From NCBI GenBank assembly GCA_006844765.1, contig SPJV01000213.1:1-63712 (forward strand): a DNA stretch of 63,712 nucleotides. Reading direction: 5' to 3'. The position numbers were made by a program, and so were the translations under genes. The DNA is from Alphaproteobacteria bacterium (GTDB lineage Bacteria; Pseudomonadota; Alphaproteobacteria; UBA8366; Aestuariispiraceae). Below are positions 1-7,539 of the stretch, piece by piece. The notes under the pieces were generated by a model, which made no database searches, was not told the origin of the DNA, and saw nothing but the letters and a program-made list of their open reading frames with translations. How positions within the stretch are numbered: the first letter of the stretch is position 1; each line of letters opens with the position of its first letter.

Positions 1-21
1 GAGGACGCCCGCCCGCTTCAT
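1..21 (-). CDS. aroE: Start of a gene cut by the window edge, probably shikimate dehydrogenase
   Basis: Only seven codons are visible, reading M-K-R-A-G-V-L leftward from an ATG at 21-19, with a GGAG-like ribosome site about 9 bases upstream. The gene begins 14 bases after the maf stop. In many alphaproteobacteria maf is followed by aroE, and AroE often opens with a short Ala-Gly-Val-(Leu/Met)-Gly stretch, so aroE is the best guess. This is inference from position and seven residues; the product cannot be confirmed here. Confidence 0.45.
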
Positions 22-35
22 ACCATCAACTCCAA

Positions 36-632
36 TCAAATCGTTACAGCGCCATGCCGCCGGAAGAAATCCAGAAGCGGCAGCAAAGGTAAACCGAGGA
101 CTGTGAAATAGTCGCCTTCGACCTTTTCAAACAGTTGTGCCCCCAGACCTTCCAATCGATAGGCACCGACAGAGGTCTGCACATCATCGCCCGCACGATT
201 AAGATATGTTTCGATAAAATCAGCATCCAAGATCCGCATGGTTAGCCGAGCAATACCCACATGTCGCCAAAGCACCTGGCTGCCCTGGGCTACACAGACG
301 GCAGATTGAAGGCTGTGGGTCCGACCCGAAAGCGCCTCCAAATGTGCCTTTGCGCCTTCTCGGTCTTCCGGCTTGTCAAACCATCGTCCCTCGCAATCAA
401 GCGTTTGATCGCCACCAATGACAAAGGCTTCAGGATGCCGGTTCGAGATTTTGATGGCTTTCAATTCCGCTAAAGCATCTGCGACGTCACGCGCCGAAGC
501 CCCTTCCGCTGCCAGCGCTTCTTTTACGCTGTCTTCATCAACATGCGCTGGTTCAGTTCGGGCGGTTACCCCTGCGTTTTCCAACAACATTCGGCGTGCT
601 GAGCTGGCGGAGGCGAGAATGATTTCTGGCAT
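36..632 (-). CDS. maf: Maf family nucleoside triphosphate pyrophosphatase
   Basis: A 198-residue cytoplasmic protein of the Maf/YceF/YhdE house-cleaning family, which hydrolyses non-canonical or modified NTPs to NMP and pyrophosphate. It opens with the family signature ILASASSARRMLLENAG (S-x-S-x-x-R), and has the GGDQTLDCEGRWFDKP block carrying the catalytic aspartate. Length matches the usual 190-210. It lies 41 bp downstream of the PPDK regulatory gene on the same strand and just ahead of a probable aroE, a common alphaproteobacterial order. Family assignment is firm; the preferred substrate (dTTP/UTP or m7GTP) cannot be told. Confidence 0.93.
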   Translation of the reverse strand: MPEIILASASSARRMLLENAGVTARTEPAHVDEDSVKEALAAEGASARDVADALAELKAIKISNRHPEAFVIGGDQTLDCEGRWFDKPEDREGAKAHLEALSGRTHSLQSAVCVAQGSQVLWRHVGIARLTMRILDADFIETYLNRAGDDVQTSVGAYRLEGLGAQLFEKVEGDYFTVLGLPLLPLLDFFRRHGAVTI

Positions 633-673
633 TCGATTCTAGGTCTTTCAATTTTTATAGTGATAACAGATGT

Positions 674-1546
674 TTAAGAACCGTTGTTGATCGACAACAT
701 GCGCTTTTCATACTGTTGTACAATCGCTGCGGCGGTTTCTTCAATCGACCGGCGGGTGACATCAATCACCGGCCAATTGCGCTCTCCACATAATCGACGG
801 CAGAGTTTGACCTCTTCCCTCACCGTTTCGAGATCGACATAGTCGGTTTCGTCATCCTCCGCGATCATCCGTAGCCTGTTTTTACGAATTTGGACCAGAC
901 TAGCCGGATCTTTGGTCAATCCAACCACCATGGGTCCTGAGGAACCACGATCGACGAGAGAAAGAAGTTCTGGCGGCGGCCCGACCACCGGAACGAAGGG
1001 CACATTGGCAGCCTTCAATCCCCGATTAGCGAGATAGATGCAGGTTGGCGTTTTCGAAGTTCGGGATACACCGGTTAGAACAACATCCGCATTATGCAGG
1101 TTCCACAATCCTTGCCCATCATCATGCGCAAGCGCGAATTGCATGGCCTCAATACGCGAGAAATATTCCGCATCCATGGCATGCTGCCGTCCAGGCTGTC
1201 CGCAACTTACCTGACCAAGATAGCTGGAAAACGCATTCATGAAAGGATCAAGAACTGAAAGGCAGGGGATATGAAGCTTGCGGCAACTATCGACCAGATG
1301 GGCGCGCAAATCATCATCAACCATCGTGTACATAACAATACCGGGATCTCGCCGGATCGTATCGATAACTTTGTCGATTTGTGGCTTACTTCGGATCAAT
1401 GACCAGATATGTTCAACTGGTTCGACATTCGCAAACTGGACAACACAGGCTCGTGCTAAGCCATGCACTGTTTCCCCGGTTGAATCAGAAACCAGATGCA
1501 AATGCAGCACCCTTGTTTCACCTGTTATGTCGGATGCCTTAACCAT
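674..1546 (-). CDS. ppsR: Pyruvate, phosphate dikinase regulatory protein (DUF299, PPSR/PDRP)
   Basis: A 290-residue bifunctional serine/threonine kinase and phosphorylase family protein that switches PEP synthase or pyruvate phosphate dikinase on and off. The N-terminus has LHLVSDSTGETV at about residues 17-28, the hallmark of DUF299. GVSRTSKTPTCIYLANRG near residue 158 is the P-loop-like nucleotide site. The C-terminal part with DVTRRSIEETAA is also typical. It diverges from hemE across a 490-bp gap. The same pair flanks the origin in Caulobacter and Rickettsia (RP001-type gene next to hemE). Which dikinase it acts on is not visible in this window. Confidence 0.92.
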   Translation of the reverse strand: MVKASDITGETRVLHLHLVSDSTGETVHGLARACVVQFANVEPVEHIWSLIRSKPQIDKVIDTIRRDPGIVMYTMVDDDLRAHLVDSCRKLHIPCLSVLDPFMNAFSSYLGQVSCGQPGRQHAMDAEYFSRIEAMQFALAHDDGQGLWNLHNADVVLTGVSRTSKTPTCIYLANRGLKAANVPFVPVVGPPPELLSLVDRGSSGPMVVGLTKDPASLVQIRKNRLRMIAEDDETDYVDLETVREEVKLCRRLCGERNWPVIDVTRRSIEETAAAIVQQYEKRMLSINNGS

Positions 1547-1780
1547 TGTAATCCTGAACTGCCGTCTGAAGCTGTCTTTTTATACTATTGTCTTAAACAG
1601 AGTTTCGGCTTGTTGATAAGTACACGGATAACCCTCTGGAAATCCATAGGCTGTTTTATGGGATAAAGCGAACCGGTCTGACAATCCCCGAAGCCAGCAA
1701 ATCTGAACAACCGTTTATCGGCTCTGGATATCATTGCCGGAATAATGGGGAATACGGGAAAAGGCATTCGTATTGATCGG

Positions 1781-1789
1781 TTATCCCCA
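1781..1789 (+). promoter_or_regulatory. DnaA-box-like site TTATCCCCA
   Basis: Eight of nine bases match the DnaA box TTATCCACA. It lies centrally in the probable oriC. Confidence 0.6.
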
Positions 1790-1847
1790 TTGATCTGTTA
1801 TGAGGAAAGAATAGTTTAAGCCGTAATGTCAGTGGGTTGAGATGTGG

Positions 1848-1856
1848 TTATCCTCA
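1848..1856 (+). promoter_or_regulatory. DnaA-box-like site TTATCCTCA
   Basis: Eight of nine bases match TTATCCACA. It has the same orientation as the site at 1781 and lies 67 bp further on, preceded by GG in both cases. Confidence 0.6.
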
Positions 1857-1916
1857 AATCATCCAGAGGTTATCTGAGATACAAAGCAATCATGGGACAA
1901 GTCTGGGTATGAAAAA

Positions 1917-1925
1917 TAATCCCCA
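1917..1925 (+). promoter_or_regulatory. Weak DnaA-box-like site TAATCCCCA
   Basis: Seven of nine bases match TTATCCACA, and eight of nine match the local variant at 1781. It lies 69 bp after the site at 1848, so the three sites are almost evenly spaced in the same orientation. Confidence 0.45.
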
Positions 1926-1952
1926 TGATCCACCGTACAACAACTACTCCAA

Positions 1953-1976
1953 TTCCTTTTTAATATTAATAAGGAA
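1953..1976. repeat. AT-rich palindrome in the probable oriC
   Basis: TTCCTT and AAGGAA arms flank a 12-bp core made only of A and T that itself contains TAATATTA. It is a candidate unwinding element or protein-binding palindrome. It sits 61 bp before the hemE start. Confidence 0.5.
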
Positions 1977-2036
1977 ATGATATGAGGGCCGGGACACTGA
2001 GAACACATACTTCCACTTGGACAATAATTTGAGAAA

Positions 2037-3071
2037 ATGATGAGTAACACGGACAAAAAGCTAATTAAGGTTTTGAAGGGGGAAACAGTTGATCGGCCAC
2101 CGATGTGGCTGATGCGGCAAGCAGGACGCTATCTGCCAGAGTACCGTGCCATTCGGGCAGAGGTCGGTGGATTTCTTGAACTGTGTTTTGATCCGGTTCG
2201 GGCAGAAGAGGTTACCCTTCAACCGATCCGTCGATATGGTTTTGATGCGGCGATCCTGTTTTCTGACATCCTGGTTATACCCTACGCCTTGGGTCAGCCG
2301 GTTCGGTTCGTCGAGGGAGAGGGACCGAAGTTGGATCCGCTTTCGGATCGCGGTTCCATCGAAGCGTTGAACCTTAACGGCGCCGTAGAGCGGCTTTCAG
2401 CGGTGCTGGAGACGGTCCAGAGACTTTCAGGCTCCCTTCCCGCCGACACGGCTTTGATTGGCTTTGCAGGGGCTCCCTGGACGGTTGCGACTTACATGAT
2501 TGAAGGGGGTTCGTCCCGCGACTTTCTCACCATAAAACGCTTTGCATTGGAACAGCCGGAGGCTTTCCAGCGGTTGATCGATATCGTGACGGAAGCGACT
2601 GAGGCTTATTTGATTGCTCAGATCAAAGCCGGGGCTGAAGCGGTTCAGATTTTTGATAGCTGGGCTGGTGTGTTGGATGAGGTTTCTTTCCGCCGTTACG
2701 CGCTTGAGCCGGCGCGAAGAATAACCAAGGCTGTCAAAGCAGTGTTTCCTGATGTTCCCGTGATTGGATTCCCCCGCGGTGCGGGGGCACTTTACGCCGA
2801 TTATGCGGTGGAAACTGGCATAGACGGGATATCTCTTGATCAGACGGTACCGCTTAAATGGGCGAATTCGGCTTTGAAGGATGTCTGCGTTCAAGGGAAT
2901 CTTGAACCATTGCGGCTTCTTGCAGGCGGTCCTGATGTTGAAGCGGAAACTGATCGTATCCTAAGTGCTTTTTCGGGGCGGCCCCATATTTTCAATCTCG
3001 GGCATGGGATTCACAAAGATACGGATCCGGAAACAGTGACCCGGCTCGTCGCCCGGGTGCGGGGAACGTAA
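2037..3071 (+). CDS. hemE: Uroporphyrinogen decarboxylase
   Basis: A 344-residue cytoplasmic enzyme that removes four carboxyl groups from uroporphyrinogen III to give coproporphyrinogen III in haem synthesis. The signature RPPMWLMRQAGRYLPEYRA lies near residues 20-38. The FAGAPWTVATYM block and the C-terminal FNLGHGI are also family hallmarks. Length is normal. The start is an ATGATG doublet; either ATG could be used. It is first in a rightward hemE-hemH-hemJ group, with hemH 6 bp behind, and abuts the probable origin, as hemE does in other alphaproteobacteria. Confidence 0.97.
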   Translation: MMSNTDKKLIKVLKGETVDRPPMWLMRQAGRYLPEYRAIRAEVGGFLELCFDPVRAEEVTLQPIRRYGFDAAILFSDILVIPYALGQPVRFVEGEGPKLDPLSDRGSIEALNLNGAVERLSAVLETVQRLSGSLPADTALIGFAGAPWTVATYMIEGGSSRDFLTIKRFALEQPEAFQRLIDIVTEATEAYLIAQIKAGAEAVQIFDSWAGVLDEVSFRRYALEPARRITKAVKAVFPDVPVIGFPRGAGALYADYAVETGIDGISLDQTVPLKWANSALKDVCVQGNLEPLRLLAGGPDVEAETDRILSAFSGRPHIFNLGHGIHKDTDPETVTRLVARVRGT

Positions 3072-3077
3072 TAGGTC

Positions 3078-4094
3078 ATGCAAAAACCGCCGGATCATCC
3101 GCCAATCCCGTCGCCAAAGATCGGTGTTTTGTTGATAAATCTCGGAACACCTTCTGGGACGGATTACTGGTCGATGCGCCGCTATTTGAAAGAGTTTCTC
3201 TCAGATCGACGGATCATTGAAGCGCCAAAGCTGATATGGTGGCCGATCCTGAACGGAATAATCCTGACGACCCGGCCGTCGAAGAGCGGTGCTGCTTATA
3301 AGAAGATTTGGGTCGAAGAGACGAATGAATCGCCGCTTCGAAAATTTACCAGAGATCAATCAGAAGGATTGGCAGCGCGATTAGAGGCGGATGGGGTAAT
3401 CATCGATTGGGCCATGCGCTATGGTGTTCCCTCAATCGACGAGAAAATCGATGGTTTGATTGCAAAAGGCTGCCAGAAAATTTTGTTGGCAGCGCTCTAT
3501 CCGCAATATAGCGCCGCAACAACTGCAACAGCATATGATACAGGATTTGATCATCTAAAAACCTTGCGGTGGCAACCGGCGGTGCGGACATTGCCGGCTT
3601 ATCATGATGATCAGGCCTATATCGATACTATAGCGGCCAGTGTTGAAAAATCTCTGTCCGAGCTCGATTGGAAGCCGGAGAGAATTCTGTGCTCATTCCA
3701 TGGTTTGCCGAAAGAAAATCTAACGAAGGGCGATCCTTATCATTGTCATTGTCACAAGACCGCAAGGCTGCTTCGGGATCGGTTGTCGATGGATGAGGAT
3801 TATTTAATCACTGTCTTTCAATCGCGTTTTGGACCAAAAGAATGGTTGCAGCCTTATGCTGATAAGACAGTTGGTGAATTGGCACAGAATGGTGTTAAAA
3901 GGATCGCTATGCTGTCACCTGGCTTTGCGGTTGATTGTGTTGAAACATTGGAAGAAATCGCGATTGGTCTTGAAGAAACATTCGTTGAAAACGGCGGCGA
4001 ACAGTTCAGCTATATCCCTTGCCTGAATGCGGAAAAATCTGGTCTGGATATGATTGAATGGCTCGTTCGACGCGAATTGGCCGGCTGGATTTAA
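3078..4094 (+). CDS. hemH: Ferrochelatase
   Basis: A 338-residue enzyme that inserts ferrous iron into protoporphyrin IX, the last step of protohaem synthesis; it works at or near the inner membrane. The N-terminal VLLINLGTPSGTDYWSMRRYLKEF is typical. CSFHGLPKENL holds the catalytic histidine, and DCVETLEEI carries the conserved acidic residues. The YHCHCHKTARLL segment is cysteine-poor, so an Fe-S cluster is not evident. It begins 6 bp after hemE. Its stop codon lies inside the first unit of a 14-bp tandem repeat, so the extreme C-terminus could vary between relatives. Confidence 0.96.
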   Translation: MQKPPDHPPIPSPKIGVLLINLGTPSGTDYWSMRRYLKEFLSDRRIIEAPKLIWWPILNGIILTTRPSKSGAAYKKIWVEETNESPLRKFTRDQSEGLAARLEADGVIIDWAMRYGVPSIDEKIDGLIAKGCQKILLAALYPQYSAATTATAYDTGFDHLKTLRWQPAVRTLPAYHDDQAYIDTIAASVEKSLSELDWKPERILCSFHGLPKENLTKGDPYHCHCHKTARLLRDRLSMDEDYLITVFQSRFGPKEWLQPYADKTVGELAQNGVKRIAMLSPGFAVDCVETLEEIAIGLEETFVENGGEQFSYIPCLNAEKSGLDMIEWLVRRELAGWI

Positions 4095-4138
4095 CAGGCT
4101 GGATTTAACAGGCTGGGTTTAACTGGTTGGATTTGGTT
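4083..4138 (+). repeat. 14-bp tandem repeat spanning the hemH stop codon
   Basis: The unit GGCTGGATTTAACA occurs at 4083-4096 and 4097-4110, then as GGCTGGGTTTAACT at 4111-4124. A decayed fourth copy begins at 4125. The hemH stop TAA is inside the first unit. Because 14 is not a multiple of three, copy-number changes downstream of the stop leave HemH unchanged but alter the hemH-hemJ spacing. Confidence 0.85.
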
Positions 4139-4165
4139 GGCGCTGAACCGAAAAAGGACATCAGC

Positions 4166-4597
4166 ATGTATGAATGGGTGGATTGGATAAAGGCCGGGCA
4201 TATCATCGCGATCATTAGTTGGATGGCAGGGTTGCTCTATTTGCCGCGGCTATTCGTCTATCACTGCGATGCAGAACCTGGTTCGGATAAAAGTGAAACC
4301 TTTAAAATCATGGAACGCCGGCTTCTTCGCGCGATTATGAATCCGGCCATGATAGTGGCTTGGATTCTCGGATTATGGCTGGCTGTTCTGATCGAACCTT
4401 GGTCAGAAGGTTGGTTTCATACCAAGCTTTTGTTGGTTATCGGCATGACGATCTCTCATATGGCGATGGCAAAGTGGCGGAAAGATTTTGAGGCGGATCG
4501 TAATATGCGGTCCCATAAGTACTTCCGCATTGCCAATGAAATTCCAACGGTTTTCATGCTGGCCATTGTCATATTGGTGGTCGTAAAACCGTTCTAG
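4166..4597 (+). CDS. hemJ: Protoporphyrinogen oxidase HemJ
   Basis: A 143-residue integral membrane protein that oxidises protoporphyrinogen IX to protoporphyrin IX in many proteobacteria lacking HemG and HemY. MYEWVDWIKAGHIIAIISWMAGLLYLPRLFVYH at the start holds the conserved haem-ligand histidine, and four hydrophobic helices follow. I chose the ATG at 4166, which has AAGGA about 9 bases upstream; an upstream TTG at 4127 would fall in the tandem repeat and add 13 unlikely residues. It supplies the step just before HemH, so the group encodes consecutive late haem steps apart from the coproporphyrinogen oxidase step. Confidence 0.93.
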   Translation: MYEWVDWIKAGHIIAIISWMAGLLYLPRLFVYHCDAEPGSDKSETFKIMERRLLRAIMNPAMIVAWILGLWLAVLIEPWSEGWFHTKLLLVIGMTISHMAMAKWRKDFEADRNMRSHKYFRIANEIPTVFMLAIVILVVVKPF

Positions 4598-4967
4598 GCT
4601 ATCGCTGCCAGCATTCCGTGATCCGAATGGGTGTGAAGTGCAATTCAGTGAATCGATATATGTATTTCCGGTAAATCGGCCTTTTGATACTGATTTTTAA
4701 AGTATTGTTGCTGTTTTCTTTGAATGTAATCGAACCGTGACTTGACGAGCCAAACGAAGGTGCTTATTTGTCTGGTCACCACGCGGCCAGTTCTTGGTAT
4801 CGTCATTCTCTCCACAAATCCTCATTCAAAATCTCAGATCGATTGCCGATTTAAGTAAAAAGAAGAGAGGTTTTTGCGGAACCGAAGTGGTAGGGCAGTC
4901 GCCCGATCAATCCGATCATTCATATTAACTCGTCGCGCTAATGCGCCCTCGCCCAAACGGACGTCCT
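4598..4967. other. 370-bp gap between hemJ and rho (rho leader)
   Basis: There is no convincing gene. It probably holds the rho promoter (see 4742-4770) and an untranslated leader of about 190 bases with pyrimidine-rich patches. Rho genes are commonly autoregulated by Rho-dependent termination in the leader; this stretch could serve that role, but no specific element is recognisable. Confidence 0.5.
4742..4770 (+). promoter_or_regulatory. Candidate sigma-70 promoter for rho
   Basis: TTGACG at 4742-4747 is followed after 17 bases by TATTTG at 4765-4770. The -35 is good and the -10 only moderate. It would leave a leader of about 190 bases before the rho start. Confidence 0.4.
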
Positions 4968-6230
4968 ATGCACCTAAAAGAACTAAAACAAAAATCACCG
5001 CCGGACCTTCTTGCTTTTGCTGAAGAGCTAGAAATTGAAAACGCTTCTAATCTTCGCAAACAGGAATTGATGTTCGCCTGTTTGAAACAGCTCGCTATGA
5101 ATGATGTGGCGATTTTTGGGGAAGGTGTGTTGGAAGTCCTGCAGGATGGGTTTGGATTTCTGCGGTCACCGGAAGCCAACTATCTGGCAGGACCGGATGA
5201 TATTTATATCAGTCCCAGTCAGATCCGGCGTTTCGGGCTTCGAACTGGCGATACAGTTGAGGGCCAGATCCGTGCGCCCAAAGAAGGGGAGCGGTATTTC
5301 GCGCTTCTCAAAGTCAATACGGTCAATTTTGATGAGCCAGAGAAAGTCCGTCATCGGATCAATTTCGACAACCTGACGCCGCTCTATCCGAATGAGAAGC
5401 TGAAGCTGGAGCTTGAGACAAAGGCTGAGAAAAAGCCGGATATGTCGACGCGTGTCATCGACTTGATCGCGCCTCTCGGCAAGGGACAGCGGGCGTTGAT
5501 CGTCGCGCCACCGCGAACCGGTAAGACGATGCTGATGCAGAATGTCGCCCATGCCATTGGTGCGAATAATCCAGAAGCCTATCTGATTGTTCTTCTGATC
5601 GATGAACGCCCGGAAGAAGTGACGGATATGCAACGCTCGGTGAAGGGGGAAGTGGTCAGCTCCACCTTCGATGAACCGGCTCAGCGCCATGTTCAGGTCG
5701 CGGAAATGGTGATTGAAAAGGCCAAGCGCCTGGTTGAGCACAAGCGGGATGTTGTCATTCTGCTAGATTCAATCACCCGCCTGGCGCGCGCCTATAACAC
5801 TGTAGTCCCAAGTTCGGGCAAAGTGTTGACCGGTGGTGTGGATGCCAACGCCTTGCAGCGCCCGAAGCGTTTCTTTGGTGCAGCGCGTAATATTGAGGAA
5901 GGCGGATCACTGTCGATCATCTCTACGGCCTTGATCGATACCGGCAGCCGAATGGACGAGGTTATCTTTGAAGAGTTCAAGGGTACCGGTAACTCGGAAA
6001 TCATTCTGGATCGGAAACTTTCGGACAAACGCGTCTTCCCGGCGATTGATATCACCAAATCCGGCACGCGTAAGGAAGAGCTTCTGGTGGATCGTGGCAT
6101 GCTGTCGAAGATGTGGGTGCTTCGCCGCATTCTGATGCCGATGGGTGTTACCGATGCGATGGAATTCCTGATGGACAAGCTGAAGCACTCGAAAAACAAC
6201 TCGGACTTCTTCGATTCGATGAATCAATAG
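4968..6230 (+). CDS. rho: Transcription termination factor Rho
   Basis: A 420-residue hexameric RNA helicase that ends transcription of untranslated RNA. The order is the Rho N-terminal helical domain (MHLKELKQKSPPDLLAFAEELEIEN...), the cold-shock-like primary RNA-binding domain (VLEVLQDGFGFLRS), and the RecA-type ATPase with Walker A APPRTGKT and Walker B VVILLDS. The Q-loop/R-loop region follows. I chose the ATG at 4968 because alphaproteobacterial Rho starts with Met-(His/Asn)-Leu-Lys-Glu-Leu-Lys; an in-frame ATG at 4941 would add nine residues. Length matches the family. It is single and ends at a strong hairpin shared with the convergent gene. Confidence 0.97.
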   Translation: MHLKELKQKSPPDLLAFAEELEIENASNLRKQELMFACLKQLAMNDVAIFGEGVLEVLQDGFGFLRSPEANYLAGPDDIYISPSQIRRFGLRTGDTVEGQIRAPKEGERYFALLKVNTVNFDEPEKVRHRINFDNLTPLYPNEKLKLELETKAEKKPDMSTRVIDLIAPLGKGQRALIVAPPRTGKTMLMQNVAHAIGANNPEAYLIVLLIDERPEEVTDMQRSVKGEVVSSTFDEPAQRHVQVAEMVIEKAKRLVEHKRDVVILLDSITRLARAYNTVVPSSGKVLTGGVDANALQRPKRFFGAARNIEEGGSLSIISTALIDTGSRMDEVIFEEFKGTGNSEIILDRKLSDKRVFPAIDITKSGTRKEELLVDRGMLSKMWVLRRILMPMGVTDAMEFLMDKLKHSKNNSDFFDSMNQ

Positions 6231-6309
6231 GGCGGACCGGGCTGTCTAAACTGTGTTTTTGAGGAGTTTTGTCGACATTCGCAGTTTTTTGACGAGAGAC
6301 AGAATGAAA

Positions 6310-6340
6310 TAGGCCTCTCAAAAATGGGTTGAGAGGCCTA
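6310..6340. terminator. Bidirectional terminator between rho and qor
   Basis: TAGGCCTCTCA (6310-6320) pairs perfectly with TGAGAGGCCTA (6330-6340) around a 9-base loop. GAAAT precedes and ATTTC follows, extending the stem with one bulge. The placement between convergent genes fits termination in both directions, though the U-tracts are short. Confidence 0.75.
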
Positions 6341-6439
6341 ATTTCTGTTCGGGCTAAGTTGCTCTATGTGTCGTAACAGAAGAGCTATGCATGAAACCTA
6401 ATTCGCAAGAATTTGTTCTAGGTTTAATGCCTATTTTTG

Positions 6440-7411
6440 TTATGGGATCAGGATTGTAGAGCCTGTTGTCCGCCGTGCTTCAAGGTCGTCATGGGCCTGT
6501 GCTGCATCCTTTAAAGCGTAGCGCTGATTTATTTCGATTTTTAGTCCCTTGGCCTGGGCAGCGAAAAGAGCCTCTGCACTTTCGACCAAATCTTCGCGCG
6601 CGGCGGTGTAGGTCATCAAGGTCGGCCGGGTGACATAGAGGGAGCCTTTTTGCGCCAATGCTCCCAAGTTGAAATCCGTTATTGGACCGGATGCATTGCC
6701 AAAAGTAACGAACAAGCCACGTGGTCGAAGACTGTTCAACGATCCTTCTACGGTTGATGCACCAATGGAATCATAGACAACCGGTACACCAGCACCATCG
6801 GTGATCTCTTTCACGCGGGCAGCAATGTCTTCGGTTTTGTAAAGGATTGTATGGTCACAGCCATTGGCTTTCGCCAGCGCGGCTTTTTCTTCCGATCCAA
6901 CAGTTCCGATTACCGTGGCGCCGATTTGTTTCAGCCATTGGCAGGCGATTAACCCAACCCCGCCGGCAGCGGCATGGAGAAGCACGGTATCGCCCGCTTG
7001 AACCGGGTAGGTCCGGCGAATGAGATACTCGACCGTCATGCCCTGAAGCATCATCGCAGCGGCTGTTTCGTCGTCGATACTGTCAGGCAGTTTGATCAAT
7101 CGGTGCCAAGGCATCAGGCGTTCGGTCGCATAGGCGCCAACCGGCGGGGCGGCATAGGCAACCCTGTCCCCAACGGAAAGCTCGGTCACACCATCGCCAA
7201 CGGCATCGACTATTCCAGCCGCTTCCATTCCTAAGACACTCGGGTACTCAAGCGGGTAGAGGCCGGTACGATGATAGACATCGATAAAGTTAAGGCCGCA
7301 GACTGTCTGCTTTAGCCGGACCTCACCAGGGCCGGGGTCACCGACAGTAACCTCGTCCCATTGCATTTTGTCGCTGCCGCCCGGCTCATGGAAGCGGATT
7401 GCCATTGCCAT
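6440..7411 (-). CDS. NADPH:quinone oxidoreductase, zeta-crystallin type
   Basis: A 323-residue member of the medium-chain dehydrogenase/reductase superfamily, quinone-oxidoreductase branch, which reduces quinones or other enones with NADPH. The GroES-like domain contains NFIDVYHRTGLYPLEYPSVLGMEAAG. The Rossmann domain has LLHAAAGGVGLIACQ with the AxxGxxG-type NADPH loop. The zinc-ligand cysteines of alcohol dehydrogenases are absent, as usual in QOR. Length is standard. It is monocistronic or joined loosely to the DUF255 gene 128 bp upstream. The physiological substrate is unknown. Confidence 0.9.
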   Translation of the reverse strand: MAMAIRFHEPGGSDKMQWDEVTVGDPGPGEVRLKQTVCGLNFIDVYHRTGLYPLEYPSVLGMEAAGIVDAVGDGVTELSVGDRVAYAAPPVGAYATERLMPWHRLIKLPDSIDDETAAAMMLQGMTVEYLIRRTYPVQAGDTVLLHAAAGGVGLIACQWLKQIGATVIGTVGSEEKAALAKANGCDHTILYKTEDIAARVKEITDGAGVPVVYDSIGASTVEGSLNSLRPRGLFVTFGNASGPITDFNLGALAQKGSLYVTRPTLMTYTAAREDLVESAEALFAAQAKGLKIEINQRYALKDAAQAHDDLEARRTTGSTILIP

Positions 7412-7539
7412 AGTTTTTTCCTCCAGTTCTCGCCCTGTATCTGTCGAGGGCGCAGGGTTGTTGCTTAGTCACTCGAAAGCTAGGGCCAGACGCGCCATCG
7501 GTCAAAAGGACAATCGGTCATAAACGCCGGTCTTTGTCG

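Larger units (their letters stand above)
1547..2036. other. oriC: Probable chromosomal replication origin (oriC) between the PPSR gene and hemE
   Basis: This 490-bp gap between divergent genes has no convincing reading frame and is richer in A and T than its neighbours. It carries several DnaA-box-like nonamers: TTATCCCCA at 1781, TTATCCTCA at 1848, TAATCCCCA at 1917, and weaker TTATCCGTG (minus strand, 1631-1623) and TTATCTGAG (1870). An AT-rich palindrome lies at 1953-1976. Genes point away from it on both sides. The position between hemE and the DUF299 gene is where the Caulobacter and Rickettsia origins lie (established knowledge). parAB/parS about 10-12 kb away agrees. The gap must also hold promoters for both flanking genes; I could not place them. 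Confidence 0.72.

Noticed and set aside
1859..2056. 65-residue frame inside the probable oriC, minus strand
   Set aside because: No ribosome site, mixed composition and position over the DnaA-like boxes; unlikely to be coding.
4611..4628. CATTC/GAATG inverted repeat after hemJ as terminator
   Set aside because: Only a 5-bp stem and no T run; not convincing.
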